From Leptobrachium leishanense (taxonomy: Eukaryota > Chordata > Amphibia > Anura > Megophryidae): a DNA stretch of 64,000 nucleotides. Location of the stretch: positions 87,881,877 through 87,945,876 of the forward strand of contig CM019063.1 of NCBI GenBank assembly GCA_009667805.1, given 5' to 3'. Position numbers and translations under genes: made by a program. Positions within the stretch are counted from its first letter, which is position 1. Every line of letters begins with the position of its first letter. Under the pieces are notes generated by a model. That model saw only the letters and a list, made by a program, of their open reading frames with translations. It did no database searches and was not told the DNA's origin. Shown here in pieces: positions 23,698 to 35,751 of this stretch.

Positions 23698-26600
23698 TCA
23701 GGAGATTGATAGTTGCTGATACAGTACTGATTCATTTTTATAACTGTCAACCGGTCTACAGAGTCGGTGGACAGATGCACTCTTTTGTTTGTGACAAAAA
23801 CCTCCAGCGGCACTGAACGTCCTTTCAGAAAGCACACTGGATGAAGGGCAACCTAGTAGCTGCATAGCATATTGGCTAAGTTCTGGCCAGTGATCCAATC
23901 TCAACACCCAGTAAGCCAGTGGATCATCTGCTGTAAAGGTATCCAGGTCTGCCCTTGCCCCTAGGTAGTCCTGCACCATACGGTGAAGACGCTGGCAATG
24001 GGTGCTTACATTTGACGTACCTGGGCGTCGTGGACTAAAATAATTTAAAAAGGCATCAGTCGAGTGGCCCCGGCCTTCACCGTTCTTCCACTGATCATCC
24101 GCAGCCTCAGAAGCACCTGTGTCATCACTTGGTAACCTACCAGTGCCTGGAAAGGTGTTACACAAGTAGTGTCGCTTTAGAGCGTACTCAAGATGTTTCA
24201 TCCGGTCCTTCCTCTGTGCAGACAGGATGAGCTCTGCAACTTTACCCTTGTATCGTGGATCAAGAAGGCTTGCCAACCAGTGTTGATCCCTCTCCTTGAT
24301 AGCACAAATCCTGGGGTCCTTTAGCAGGCTTTGCAGGATAAGGGAGCCCATGCAGCATAGGTTGAAGGTGGCATTAGTTTCCGAGTCTTCCTGGTCAATG
24401 AGGATGACCCCATCGTGCACTTCCTCCTCCGAGCCACGTACTAGTCCTTGGGTTTCTGGGCACACAAAACCCTCCCTTGAGGAATCCCCACCTTCAATGC
24501 CCCCACTACTTAAATATTCCTCCTCCTCCTCATCCTCCTCATCCTCCTCCTGTCTGATATGAGGACCCGCAGGAATGCTGTCTGCGTAAAGACTGGGGCC
24601 TTGCGAGCTAGGGAAGGCCTCCTCTTCCTCCTGCTGCTCTGCCTCTAGTGCCACATCTATAATTCCCTGCAGAGTGCGCTCCAGCAGGAACACTAAAGGA
24701 ATTGTGTCACTGATGCATGCACTGTCCCTGCTCACCATCCTCGTTGCCTCCTCAAATGGTGACAGTACAGTGCATGCATCCTTGGCCATCAGCCACTGCG
24801 GAGGGAAAAAAAAAACAAGTTGACCTGAACCTGTCCTTGTGCCATATTCACACAGGTACTCATTGATGTCCCTCTGCTGCTTGTGCAGATGCTGCAGCAT
24901 TGCTAATGTCGAGTTTCACCTGGTGGGCATGTCACAGATCAGACGGTTTGTGGCAAGGTGGAATTCTATTTCAATTTCTGCCAAGCGAACGCTTGCTGGG
25001 AATGACCATCTGAAGTGGCTGCAGACTTTTCTGGCCTGGCTGAGAAGCTGTGCCAGCCCTGGGTACCTGGTTAGGAACCGCTGTACAACCAGATTTAGGA
25101 CATGTGCTAGGCATGGTACATGCATCAACTTACCCTGGCGAAGGGTGAAGGTTGCTGCCATTATCACAGACGACCATTCCCAGCTGAAGCTGGCATGAAT
25201 TTAACCATCTCTGCACCTGCCCCTGCAGAGCTGACAGAATTTATGGCCCAGTGTGGCTCCTGTCCCCTAAACAAACCAGCTCAAGCACAGTATGGCATCT
25301 TTTTGCTTGAGCCATTGCGTAGCCCCTGCCACGCATCGGTTTAACTGCCACTTCGGCAGAAACAGAGAAGGAGGAGGAGGAAGAGGTGGTGGAGCAGACA
25401 GACCTCATGCAAGCAGCTTTCTGGAGGCGTGGTGTTTGAACAAGCTCCAGCACAGAGCCCCATCCTGGATCCCTCCCAGCTGCAATCAGAGTTACCCAGT
25501 GTGCCGTGAAGGAAATGTAACGGCCCTGTCCATGCTTGCTGGACCATGAGTCTAAAGTCATGTGCACCTTGCTGCTGACTGCCAATCCCAATGACTCCAT
25601 AACATTGTCTTCCACATGCTGGTATAGTGCTGGAATGGCCTTCCGTGAAAAGAAATGGCATTTTGGAACCTGCCACTGTGGTACAGCACATTCAGCAAAT
25701 TCACAGAAGGAAGCAGAGTCCACAAGCTGGAAAGGCAGCAGCTACAATGAGAGTAATTTTGCTAAGCTGGCATTTAGACGCTGTGCTTGGGGATCATTGG
25801 GACTATATTTTTTCTTACACTGCAGCAGCTGGGGCAATGTAATCTGACTGCGTAAATCTTCAGCTGATGGGATGCTGTCACATTCTGAGGAATGACCTGG
25901 TATACCCATTACTGTAGCATCATCCCTGTCAGTGGAGGTTGTAGGCAATGACATGGCAGGACATATAGTGGGGGTAGAGACAGATGAGAAGGACCTATGC
26001 AAAGTGTTGTGCCAACGAGATGAGTGGCAGGTGGTCATATGTCACCTCAAGCACGTGGTACGTGTGGGATGTCTTTCCCACGCTTGATCCTCATCTGACA
26101 TAGATTACAAATAGCAATGGTGCGGTCTGCTGCTCATTTCTTAACCTCCCTGGTGGTATTCCTGAGTGTGACTCGGGGTTAAATTTTCACTACCGCGAAC
26201 GGTAACCCCGAGCCACACTCGGGCTGGATGCATACTCACCTCCTCCTGCGCTCCATTGCTGTCCCCCGCAGTGTGATCGCGGCAAGCTGCTTCCTGATAA
26301 GGCTCCCTGCGAGTCACACGATGCAGGGGGGCGGGATCAGCAGCAAACTTAGAAAAAATTCATAGAGCACTGTAATCCAAAGTGCAATATTTATGAACGG
26401 CCACTAGGTGGCACTACAGGATAAGAAACAGACCATACATCGTCTCACCCTTATTTTCAGACAGATTTCAGTGTTTTTTGTTGTATTTTATTGAATATCA
26501 TTTATTTGCATTATTTTGGATAATTATTCTTGGGATAATAAATTATTATGTCGTGTTTCAAACTTTATCGGACTCCGTGTATTTACTATTTTTTTAAATT

Positions 26601-27531
26601 ATTTATTTATTTATAAAGGATTTTACCAGTAAGGACTCTTTATTGCACGGATTTCAGTGCGTGATTCCTAATTATTACAGGCTAACTATGTACAAAAACA
26701 CATTTTCTTTAAAACAAATTTAGACGCTTTTAGACATGAAATCTTGAACAAATTAGACTGCCAGGGAGGTTATACAACTCCCAGACAGCAGACTTCCTGT
26801 ACATGTGCTTTGAGACAACAGCGCTCTGCACCTAAGCAGCTGTGACTCCTGATGTCTTGGACTGGCTACGGTTGGTCATAGAGGACGTTCTGTCTCGTTT
26901 TTGTTGTGCCTCCTCCTCCTCCCTTGACTCCTCTGTTCGATCAGGCATCCAGGTGGAGTCAGTGACCTCATCATCATCATCACCCCCTATCTCCACGTCA
27001 CTGGAGCCAACTTGGCAGTATGCTGCAGCTGCTGGGGCAACATGAGTGCCAGTTATTTGTGTGTCACTGGCACCCCCTTCTTCTAGGTTGATTATACTCC
27101 CTTCCTCAACCTCAGAGTTTGAATCAGAGCACTGTAGTTGCTGCGCATCCACAAGCAGCATGTCACTGTCATTGTAGTCAAACAATTCGGGCTGACTCCT
27201 CCGTGTGTGATAGTGAGGCTACGGCAGGAGTAGCGGTGGACATGGAGGCTGAATTAGATGTTTTGGCAGCTGAGGTGGACTGTAAACCACTACAAGCCTG
27301 GCTGGCAGAGGACTCGGAGGATGAGAATGTCCTGGTTAGCCAATCCACCAAATCCTCTGTATGTTGCTGCTGCTTAAGACGGCCAGCACCAGTTAGAAAG
27401 GACAAGCGTGCCCCTGCAGAGGATGCACCACATCCACGACGACCAGAGGCACAGCCTCCCGCACAGAGGCTGCTTGTCCTCTTATCTGTGTCTGGGAGCG
27501 TCTCCCTGTCCTTTTTTGGTCTTTCTGACAT
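23698..27531 (-). pseudogene. hAT transposase of ZBED type, broken, copy 1
   Basis: The reading frame starts with MSERPKK at 27531 and ends near 23698. In order, it has a low-complexity acidic N-terminus, a BED zinc finger (interrupted; CxxC then HMTTCH), the catalytic-core start, a CDNGSN-like second aspartate region near 25170, a long acidic insert, and the hAT C-terminal dimerisation motif (WPELSQYAMQLLGCPSSSVLSERTFSAAGG) near 23800-23900. That last motif is typical of hAT transposases. Frameshifts occur near 27180, 25740 and 25230. The finger is split by a piggyBac MITE, so no transposase can be made. It shares extensive sequence with copy 2. Confidence 0.85.
26145..26769. mobile_element. 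piggyBac MITE inserted in the BED-finger coding region
   Basis: The inverted ends are CCTCCCTGGTGGT and its near complement (right end ACTGCCAGGGAGG). The target is TTAA at 26141-26144 and TTAT (mutated) at 26770-26773. The uninterrupted copy 2 has a single TTAA at the same place ('catttgttaaagaactcc' on its complement), which fixes the insertion site to the base. A subterminal hairpin (tgactcggggtta facing taaccccgag) lies inside the left end. It is non-coding. Confidence 0.9.
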
Positions 27532-27940
27532 GGTGAGTGTTATATAGATTAAAGAAATACAGAACTCTGATTCAACTCTGTTATAAAAATTGGAGATATG
27601 CAGAACTCTGATTCAACTGTGTTATCTAGATTAAAGATTTCCAGAACTCTGGTATAACTCAGTGAGACACCCTGATAGCTGGCAGCCAGTGACAAGACAC
27701 AGATTCAAATTCCCAGAAACCACCTATAAGTCAGTGAGATCCCCTGATGGGTGGCAGTGACAAGACACAGGTTATAATTCCCAGATATCTGATACAAGTC
27801 TGTGAGACCCCCTGATGGGTGGCAGTGACAAGACACAAATTACAATTCCCAGGAACCTCCTATAAATCAGTGAGACCCCCTGATCGGTGGCAGTGACAAG
27901 ACACAAATTACAATTCCCAGGAACCTCCTATAAATCAGTG

Positions 27941-28468
27941 CATGGGGACCTGAACTGCAGTAGCTCCTTTTGGCCAGTACATGGCAGCATATGCCTGCCA
28001 TATAGGTTATTACAGTAAACAACACACTGTAAATAATGCCTAAATACTAATACTAACTGTAATTAATTAAAAAGAAGTTTTAAAAAAATCTCTGGTTCCT
28101 AACAGTGGTTTTCTGGAAAATCCTGGGAAGTGAAAGGGTTAAGAGCATCTGCTTTGTTGACCCTTCAATTTTGTGTTGGTTGATACATGTAATGTTGCCT
28201 CTCTTTATTTATTTATATTTCTCAGCGCAAGTAACAGTGATATGGGAGAATGCCTTTCATGTTGAGATCTAGAGAAAAAAGGAATACATAGTTGAAACTA
28301 AACTACAGAGTGATTTTTAAAGCTATTTCAGCATTTCAGCAATGGAAGAAGCAGCTGATAAGAATTTTTTGCAGTAAATATTTTACTGAAGAGCTGTAAA
28401 TATGGAGAAAAATAAAATGGTATTTTGCAATTAACCTATTAGGATTGTCAGGTTTTGTGGTTTACTGT
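27941..28468. other. No gene; possible piggyBac-type end
   Basis: 'Agtgaaagggttaa' at about 28128-28141 resembles the right end of the piggyBac MITEs at 34006-35121 and 46151-47350. No partner end was found. The rest is unrecognised. Confidence 0.35.
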
Positions 28469-29309
28469 GAGGGCCGGATTAAGATCTCTATGGGCCTGGA
28501 GCTGGAGATTTTGGTGGCTTTTTTTGGAATTTAGTGAAATTGAACCAAAATTTAGGTTATTTAATAGTGCAGATACTGTGTGATTCATTTTTCATTCAGA
28601 TTTCAATCAATTAAAGCACGTAAAATATTTTTTCCCCATTTTATCATCCAAACCTTGACAGATGAAAAATGAAATATTTCCCTTTTGTTTTGGGGGGTGT
28701 TGTTTTATGAATAATATGACTATGTATAAAACAATGATCTTGCTCCCACAGTAGGAAATTAAAAGGTGAGTAATGGCAGTGGTATTGCTCATTTTATATG
28801 TGACAAATGGACAATGCCATCGCTTTGAAACTTAAAATAAATAAATAAAAAAGATTTTATTTGTTTTCCTTTCTTTTAGATTTTACATGGTCATGTTTGG
28901 TATCAATGCAAAGGCCAGACTCTGACCTGTCCAATGACACCTCACTTGACATTGTGAGGTGTAAAGATTAGTGACGCATGTTTCCAAAGTCTCCCCACCA
29001 GTGCTCTTCACTGCAGTGCGGCGGTTTAGGTTTTTGATGTAACAATTTGGTTTTAGAAAGAAAAAGAAAAAAAAAGGAAATATTTATTATATTATTTTTA
29101 CATAAAACCTGGTCATGTTTGGAATCACTGGAGAGGCCATGCTCTGGCCTTTCCAGTGATACCTCACATGACCCTGTAGCTGATATGGAGTTGGAGATAT
29201 AGGGGTCCAAATGTCCACAATGCAGACATGGTTATCCTTTCTCTGAGCCTATTCTGGGGCATGGGCCTGGAGCTGCTGCTCCATCAACCCCTATGTTAAT
29301 CCGGCCCTG
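28469..29309. mobile_element. hAT MITE, GGGCCGGATTAA ends (841 bp)
   Basis: The termini are GAGGGCCGGATTAA and TTAATCCGGCCCTG. The flanking 8 bp TTTACTGT is duplicated exactly (28461-28468 and 29310-29317), which is diagnostic of hAT-type insertion. The interior contains words shared with the piggyBac MITEs ('catggtcatgtttggtatc', 'gaatcactgg') but no coding frame. Confidence 0.85.
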
Positions 29310-29859
29310 TTTACTGTGACTTTGTTTATCCCCTTTGTTGCTGAGCCATTTCAACCCTGTGTGCTGGGCTGTGTGCTCCATCTCCAAATTTGATCTCGAC
29401 ATCGAATTTGAGAAGGTGAGTTAGAGCAGTGGCACTGTTTGCAGTTACAAGTATTTATGAAGCGCTAATAAATTATGTAGCGCTGAACAGACCTTGACCT
29501 TTCCAATGATACCTCCCTTGACCTTTTTGCAGCGTAAAAATCGGAGACACAGGGTTCTACAGGACCCCTGGCACTCCTTGCTGCAGTGCGGCGGTTTAGG
29601 GTTTCCATGAACCAATATCTAATAACGCATTGTGCCATCTCCTCCCCACTTTCTGGTATTGTGGAAGAAGAGAAGTTAAGATAGTGCAGCAGCTTTGTTC
29701 ACTTTATAATTGAAAAGTGAACAACAGTGTTACACTAGAAAAAAAAGAGAATTTATTTTTTTATTTATCTTTTATATATTATTTTTACACATAACCTGGT
29801 CATATTTGGTATCATTGGAAAGGACATGCTTTAGTTTTTCCAACAACACTATGTATGTC
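29310..29859. repeat. Remnants related to the piggyBac MITE interior
   Basis: The phrases 'tttgttgctgagccatttc', 'aaccctgtgtgctgggct' and 'ggtcatatttggtatcattg' parallel the interior and ends of the elements at 34.0-35.1 and 46.1-47.3 kb. The boundaries are unclear. Confidence 0.45.
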
Positions 29860-29862
29860 TAA

Positions 29863-30779
29863 CAGGGTATTTCAAAGAGATTCGAATTGCCTGAGAAAGG
29901 TAACCGAACGCTGAAAATCAGCGTTCGGTTACCTTTCTTGGCCATTCGGCTATCTAGAGAGCAGGCAATTCACCAAATCCTGGCAAATTGTCTGCACATA
30001 CGGTGCCTGTTCGGTGCCTGTTCGAGGGCAGTGAAATCCCCATAAAAAAGCACTGCTTCGGCTATTCAGAGAACACAAACCAGCAGTGAAAGGCTCCCCT
30101 AATGCCCAGCCATTCAGTGATTTCATGCGGCAGATTTATTCAGGCGAATCCCATAGGTTTCAATGTTAAAAATATTCCTACTTTAATTCAATATCTAATA
30201 AACCGTTCATTATAAAATTCTGCAGTAAAGAGTCTCTTTATATATTTATTTTTTAGGATATTTTAAGCATTTTTCTTTTTCTTTTTCTTTTTTTAAAGTC
30301 CTATTTTTTTTTTCTTTTAACTTTACTTATTTTTTTCTGTAACAGCCCTTCTTATTATCATTCATTGGACCTCATATGTAAATTTCAGACATTTTCGCTC
30401 AGTAGTTTCTTTGCAAACAGCATTTCACTTTTCAAACATTCAAGCAAACTGTTTTCCTAATTTATTCACTTCACTTGTCTGCGGTGTCAGCTTTTTCTGG
30501 CGGCTTCGCTGCGTGTGATCTGCTCCTGCTTGATTTTTTCCGTGGTTTTCGGCAGGTTAATCCAGATGTTTTTGCAGGTTTTCAGCATGCATTCGCTGGG
30601 TTTTGCGGTGAGTTCTCGTTGGGTTTGCGGCAGCCTTTCCCTGCAATTCGGGGACCCTGTGGTGCTTGCTGAATACACCGCAGGGTCACCGAAATGGGAT
30701 CGGCAAAATGAACCGAATTGAAGAGAACGAAAAGTCACCAAACGTTAGGTGACTTTTTGATTCTCTTTGAATAACCCTG
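29863..30779 (+). mobile_element. Family B Harbinger-like MITE, copy B3 (917 bp)
   Basis: It starts CAGGGTATTTCAAAGAGA and ends TCTCTTTGAATAACCCTG, with an exact TAA duplication (29860-29862 and 30780-30782), the classic Harbinger target. The perfect 20-bp stem with 3-nt loop lies at 29895-29937. It is nearly identical in layout to B2. Confidence 0.88.
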
Positions 30780-31171
30780 TAAGTGTCACGGGTTAGGAGA
30801 TTAGGAGAGAGATTTAAAGCAGCTCTGTATCTCCACCATAGGGATTTCACTGCCAGGCTGGGGGAAAAGTCCTTTTCTGACATCATCGTGCCATTGCGTG
30901 ATGATGTCAGTGGGCGTGGAAAGGTCCCAGAGGCAGGGATGAAATTCAAGATGTCAGCCGCCTCCGTCAGAGGTCCGCGATCGGTGCCAGATTAGCCCGA
31001 GCTGCGGAACTGCAACAACGCAATGAGCGTGTTCTCTGCACCTTAGTGGGAAAGTAAAGGACTCGCTCAGCGTGATTCATAATATATCATTATTATATGT
31101 ATACGTCATGTTCTGCCAGAATGCTATATCAAAAAAATGTAAAAAAAATTTAGAATTTCCATTCAGATTTC

Positions 31172-32727
31172 TTTTTTTAAAAAATTCTTTATTTCAGAGT
31201 TTACACAAATAGAAAGAACACGTAGTCAGCAGTAAGTGGACACGCAGGATCACAGTAAGTCATCAATGGTGACCCAAATAAAAGAAAAACAAAAGTGTGC
31301 TGCAAGGAGTGTTCCAAATACGAAGAAAGGGAGGGGCGACAGGGCTGCCTGGGCGGTTCGCAGAAAGAAGTAAGGGATGACTGCCGTGGAACACCTGGGA
31401 GAAATATAATGAGCAGGGAAAAGGAGTTTGGAATGGGCAGGGATCTGCACAAGAAAGAGGGACATTCCAGGCTTGCCCCGACAACCCGAAGGAAAGTCAG
31501 GAGCCATGGAAGGGGTCCCAAGCCCGGGTACCTGGGGCCAAAAGCACGGCCAGAGGTATGGTTGCCATACTGGTGGCACACCAAGGGCAACCCATTATCC
31601 TGCATGCCCAAGAACAAAAAAAAAGAGAGGGAGTTGGAGAATCCGGAAGTCCCTACAAATGTGCAAAAAAAATAAAAAAGTCCCCAAAGACCTCAAGGCA
31701 AGGCCCACAATGAGAGGAACCACCTGGACAAAATGAAAAAAGAGGCCAGTAGAAAATTAAATAGAACAACAGAAAGTGTCTCAACAAACGGCACGGGGTG
31801 TCAGCATCGGGTTGGGGGAGGGACCACTGCTCAGATGGTATACATCACACAGCAGAAGGGGGAGGGGGAAACATACGGCCAGTGGGGATCTCAGCTAGTG
31901 TCTAGAGTAGGAGGAAAACACATGGCTTCCTCGAGGATGCACTGTAGGGTAAGGGCCTGCCATACAGGCAACCTCCAGGCAGACCCGCCGTATCCACTCT
32001 CAGCACCGCGGACCAGAAACAGACACTGCAGCACTTTAAGGGGCTATATGGCCAATGCAGAGAGCCAGAAGAGAGACCCATCCGCCGCCACAGTGACTGT
32101 AAGCTCAGCCGGGAGGTCACAATCCGTAGGAAGGTCTCCAGACAAGGGCTCTAGCATCTCCTCCGGGGACAGGGAACAGGTAGTACCACATCAAGGCAGC
32201 CAGGCTTCACAGGGCAGTGCTTCCCCGTCTCTGCCGCAGCCACAACACCAAGGCCTCATGCCTCACTCGGAGTATCACCTGAGGCCCTCCATAATGCTGC
32301 CACCAAGCGGTGGAGATCACCCCTTCTTAGTGGCCGATCGTCATCACAGGTCTCCAGCAGAAGGTGCAGGCAATAATCTGGGCCCGGCAGCACAGACAGG
32401 GTCAGTGGCTGCGGGACAGGCGCCACAGAGGTACCTCCACAGCAACCGCCATCATCAGCCAAGGAGCCCCCAAGATCACACAAGGTCGAGAAAATGGTCG
32501 CCTGGTGTAGGCCGTAGCAGTAGGCCCCAAAACAGCAATCAGGGAGACCGCAATCAAACAAGCTCCCACCTCGATAAAAGGTCAGCTCCCCACTCCCAAG
32601 GGTCAGGGTCAGCACGTGGGGCCACAACAAAGATGGAAGGACGGCAAATATTCATCAAACAGATGTGTAATGCAGGAGATCTCAGCGATGCACGTCCACT
32701 CACATCAGTAGTCAGCTCCACCCCCTC
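31172..32727 (-). mobile_element. Retro-inserted sequence of unknown origin (1.56 kb)
   Basis: It is flanked by an exact 15-bp duplication, TTCCATTCAGATTTC, at 31157-31171 and 32728-32742. On the minus strand its 3' end reads AAATAAAGAATTTTTTAAAAAAA-like, that is a polyadenylation signal and an A-rich tail. These are marks of target-primed reverse transcription by an L1-type machinery. The body is GC-rich. Neither strand gives a protein I recognise; a 339-codon plus-strand frame (31733-32752) is rich in Ser, Arg and Gln without domain motifs and overruns the insert. It could be an L1 5'/3' UTR piece, a SINE-like composite or a processed transcript. Confidence 0.75.
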
Positions 32728-32742
32728 TTCCATTCAGATTTC

Positions 32743-33416
32743 AATCATTTAAACCCAGGACATACTTGAAAACGAGACAAATCTCAATGTATCCTTCCTG
32801 GTAAAATACTTTGAAAAAATAATTCCCCGCTGTAAATTTATTTATTTATAAGCATTTTATCATCCGGGCCTTAGTGGTTATATATTCTATGGGATACACT
32901 TGTTAAAAAACTTAGAAATGGGAACCTGTTACTGTATTTTTCTGAGAAAATACCAGATTTTTAACTAAAACTGAATTTTTTTAATTTTTTTCATCATGGG
33001 AAATGAGAAGGTATGTTCGTGCAGCATTATTGTTCACAGTATAATTGGAAGATTTTATTTATATAATTATTTTACTAAAATACTGCATTTAGTTTAATAA
33101 ATAAGTTAAATATAATTCTTTTTGAGTTTTATTGCTGTGGAGCTGTCACAGATCCCCCTAGAACTACAATGCTGGTCCCTGTATACAGAACCCTATCTAC
33201 CCCTCTGATCCTTAAATGAACGGTAAAGCTAACTACCTGCAGGGAACAACAACCAGCAAGGGTTAACAGGCCCCAGAATAGAGCAACACAGCAGGCCCTG
33301 CTAGCGTAGTCCTTGATGCCAGGAACTGTTCTCAGACCAGGATTGTCAAGAATAGCTGAGTCAGTACACAAAGGGTGGTTGTCATAAATAGCCAGGTGAG
33401 TACACATGGAGATTCT
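32743..33416. other. Family D repeat, then no feature recognised
   Basis: A reversed family D repeat lies at 32754-32820. The remaining stretch shows no gene or shared repeat. Confidence 0.4.
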
Positions 33417-33630
33417 TAGGCTTGGTTCACACCTGCGCGTTTTTTGACGTGCGTATTGCGCAAACATAAAAAAACACGCTAACGCGCATTGCAGTGCATT
33501 CACCCTGCAGTCTATGGCTGCGAATGCGCTGCAATACACCCCGAAGAAGCTCCCGTACTTCTTTGGGCATAGGACGTTTTACGGCGCGTTCCTACGCACT
33601 GTAAAACGCCCAGGTGTAAACGGGGCCTTA
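33417..33630. mobile_element. Short CG-rich MITE (~214 bp)
   Basis: The ends TTAGGCTTGGTTCACACCTG and CAGGTGTAAACGGGGCCTTA are inverted. The interior has GCGTTTT...AAAACGC pairing. It is non-coding. No convincing TSD was seen, so no superfamily is assigned. Confidence 0.6.
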
Positions 33631-34001
33631 GACATAGCCAAAGTCGAATAACAATAATAAATATCACCAAAGCGCTGGGGAAGTAACTCCACATCAGGGC
33701 AATGAGTCTGTCCAAGCAGACTGGCTTTAAACTTGGCAGCTATGCGTCATCACCCCACGCCCTACCTACCGGCCTCCCATGTGACCGCCGCGAGTCAGCA
33801 TATTACTCGTCACCTGGCCAGCGAGAAGTGAGGACGGCGATGCAGGTTGCCGGGTACCCCTTGGGGCCCGGACATGTCACGGGCAGTCCCAGGACTGCTG
33901 GACATGACAGCAGCTCTGTGATAAGGGTGTCATTTGAATTGTCTGAGCATGGCCTTTCGAATGATACCAAAGATGACCATGTTCAAGGTAAAAAATTTTT
34001 T
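33631..34001. other. No gene recognised
   Basis: The end (33940-33990, 'catggcctttcgaatgatac') is shared with 46795-46825, in the piggyBac MITE there. The rest is unrecognised. Confidence 0.35.
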
Positions 34002-34005
34002 TTAA

Positions 34006-35121
34006 CCCTTTCGCTGCTGAGCCTTTTCCCACCTCTGTGCTGAGCTCATTTTTACCGGTTTCGCTCATCATGTTTAAACGCGTTTTGAAGCCTTATTTTA
34101 ATATATGACCCAGACATATTATATATCGTTCTTTCCGGCAGACTGTGCAGATTCATAATATGTCATTATTATATGTATACGTTATGTCATGTCTGTATAT
34201 TATAACAAAAAATGCAATAAAATTAGAATTTTCAATAATTTACAATGTGTAAAGTGTTTTTTTTCACATTTTAAAATGCGATCGTTTGCGTTTATATTTT
34301 CTATGGGGTGCGCTTGTTAAAAAAATTAGAAATGAGGAATCGTTACTTTTTTTGGGGAAAATTCCGTATTTTATAGCAAACGCCCCCCCATAGAAAAAAT
34401 CGTTAGTGCAGCATCATTGTTCACATTATAATTGAAATGGGAACAATATTGTTGCACTAATAAATCTAAAAAAAAAACCAAAAACATTTATTTTTTTTAT
34501 TATTTTTTTTTAATTTAATTTTTTTTTAATTTTTTTTTACTTTTTACATGGTCATGTTTGGTATCATTGGAAAGGTCACGCTCTGGTCGTTCCAATGATA
34601 GTAAAAATTAACCCCTAGCTGTAACGGATCGGGAGATAGGGGGTTCATTTTCATCAGTTTTTTTTGTGTGTTGTTTGTTTTAATGCAGCAATATTGCTCT
34701 CATTTAGATTATAATGTGAACAATGAAGCTGCACTAATGATTTTTTTCTATGGAATGCGCTTGCTAAAAATCAGGTAATTCCCTCCAAAAAAATGTAACG
34801 AGTCCTCATTTCTAATTTTTGTACAAGCGCACCCCATAGAAAATATAACGCTCATGTGATAAAATGTGAAAAAAACACTTTACACGCAGTAGATGATTAA
34901 AAATTCTAATTTTATTGCATTTTTGTTATAATATTCAGGCAGGACATGACGAATACATATAATAATGATATATTATGAATCTGCTGAGTCTACCAAAAAA
35001 AATAATAATATTTCTGGGTCATATAATAAAACGTGGCTTCTAATGGCGTTTAAACATGATGAGCAAAAGCAGTAAAAATGAGCTCAGCACATAGACGTGA
35101 AATGGCTCAGCAGTGAAGGAG
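34006..35121. mobile_element. Palindromic piggyBac MITE (1,116 bp)
   Basis: It is bounded by exact TTAA at 34002-34005 and 35122-35125. The ends are CCCTTTCGCTGCTGAGCC and GGCTCAGCAGTGAAGGAG. Arms of about 350 bp (34085-34440 and 34700-35085) are inverted copies of each other, sharing 'cataatatgtcattattata', 'tctatggggtgcgcttg' and 'gttcacattataat'. TTAA target use and the CCYTT end fit piggyBac. It is non-coding. Confidence 0.85.
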
Positions 35122-35312
35122 TTAAACACACAGATCTACGATTTGGATTTTTTAGTTTAGGCTAGAACTCTAAACAAAACCATAATATATGTTTGGACAC
35201 AAAATTTCACCTTGTATGTCCATTTTTTTGTACATTTTATGGCTTCAGTTAGAACGAGTGTTATAGTTTGAAACCATTAGTCACATATAGAGGAATAATA
35301 CTTGTCAAACAC

Positions 35313-35747
35313 CTAAGGCTAGGGTCAGACGAAAGCATTTTTCCCCGCGAACGTGAAAAAGTGCGTCCGAACGCATTGACGTATTTTTTCACGGAATGCG
35401 CAAAAACAGTCAGACGACGCGCATTTTCGGGCGTGATTTTGTACGGATCGTCAATAAAACTCTTTTTGCGTCTGGACGTTATGTAGGCCTGACATTAGCA
35501 GTGTCTGACATCTCCTAATCACGCACACACGCCGCTATGCCGCAGCTGCGCACTCAGTACGTCAGTACTAGCGGTTCAGCGTTCTCAGAAAAATGCGTTC
35601 AAATTCCACTTGCGTTGCACGGCCGGACTTTTGTGCGGCCGTACATCGTATATTGGCCGTCATTGCCCGTCATCTGCTGCTAGTGCGGCCATAATTATGT
35701 GCGCCAGAACGCACATTAAAAGTGCGCTGGTCTGACCCCAGCCTTAG
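35313..35747. mobile_element. CG-rich MITE, CTAAGGCTAGGGTCAGACG ends (435 bp)
   Basis: The left end CTAAGGCTAGGGTCAGAC pairs with the right end GTCTGACCCCAGCCTTAG. A 4-bp ACAC flanks both sides (35309-35312 and 35748-35751) and may be the duplication. The interior is rich in GCGC and GTGCG words and has no coding frame. Confidence 0.65.
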
Positions 35748-35751
35748 ACAC

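Larger units (their letters stand above)
22020..27940 (-). mobile_element. ZBED/hAT transposon, copy 1 (minus strand)
   Basis: The 3' end (on the left) is TAGTGATGAGCCGAACAC, the same as the end at 54268 of copy 2. The body carries tandem ~120-bp 3' repeats, the transposase remains (23698-27531) and, on the right, a few ~62-bp repeats of the 5' leader (about 27680-27940). Homology stops at 27940 before a 5' terminus, so the copy is 5'-truncated. It is interrupted by a CR1 fragment (22969-23552) and a piggyBac MITE (26145-26769). Confidence 0.8.

Noticed and set aside
24296..24562. Serine-rich and other frames opposite the hAT transposase (also 52510-52731)
   Set aside because: They are antisense shadows of the acidic insert of the transposase (GAG/GAA codons read as Ser/Leu on the other strand).
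31733..32752. A 339-codon plus-strand frame
   Set aside because: It starts inside the retro-inserted sequence and runs past its right target duplication into the flank. It has biased Ser/Arg/Gln composition without any domain motif, and the insert's own polarity is minus.
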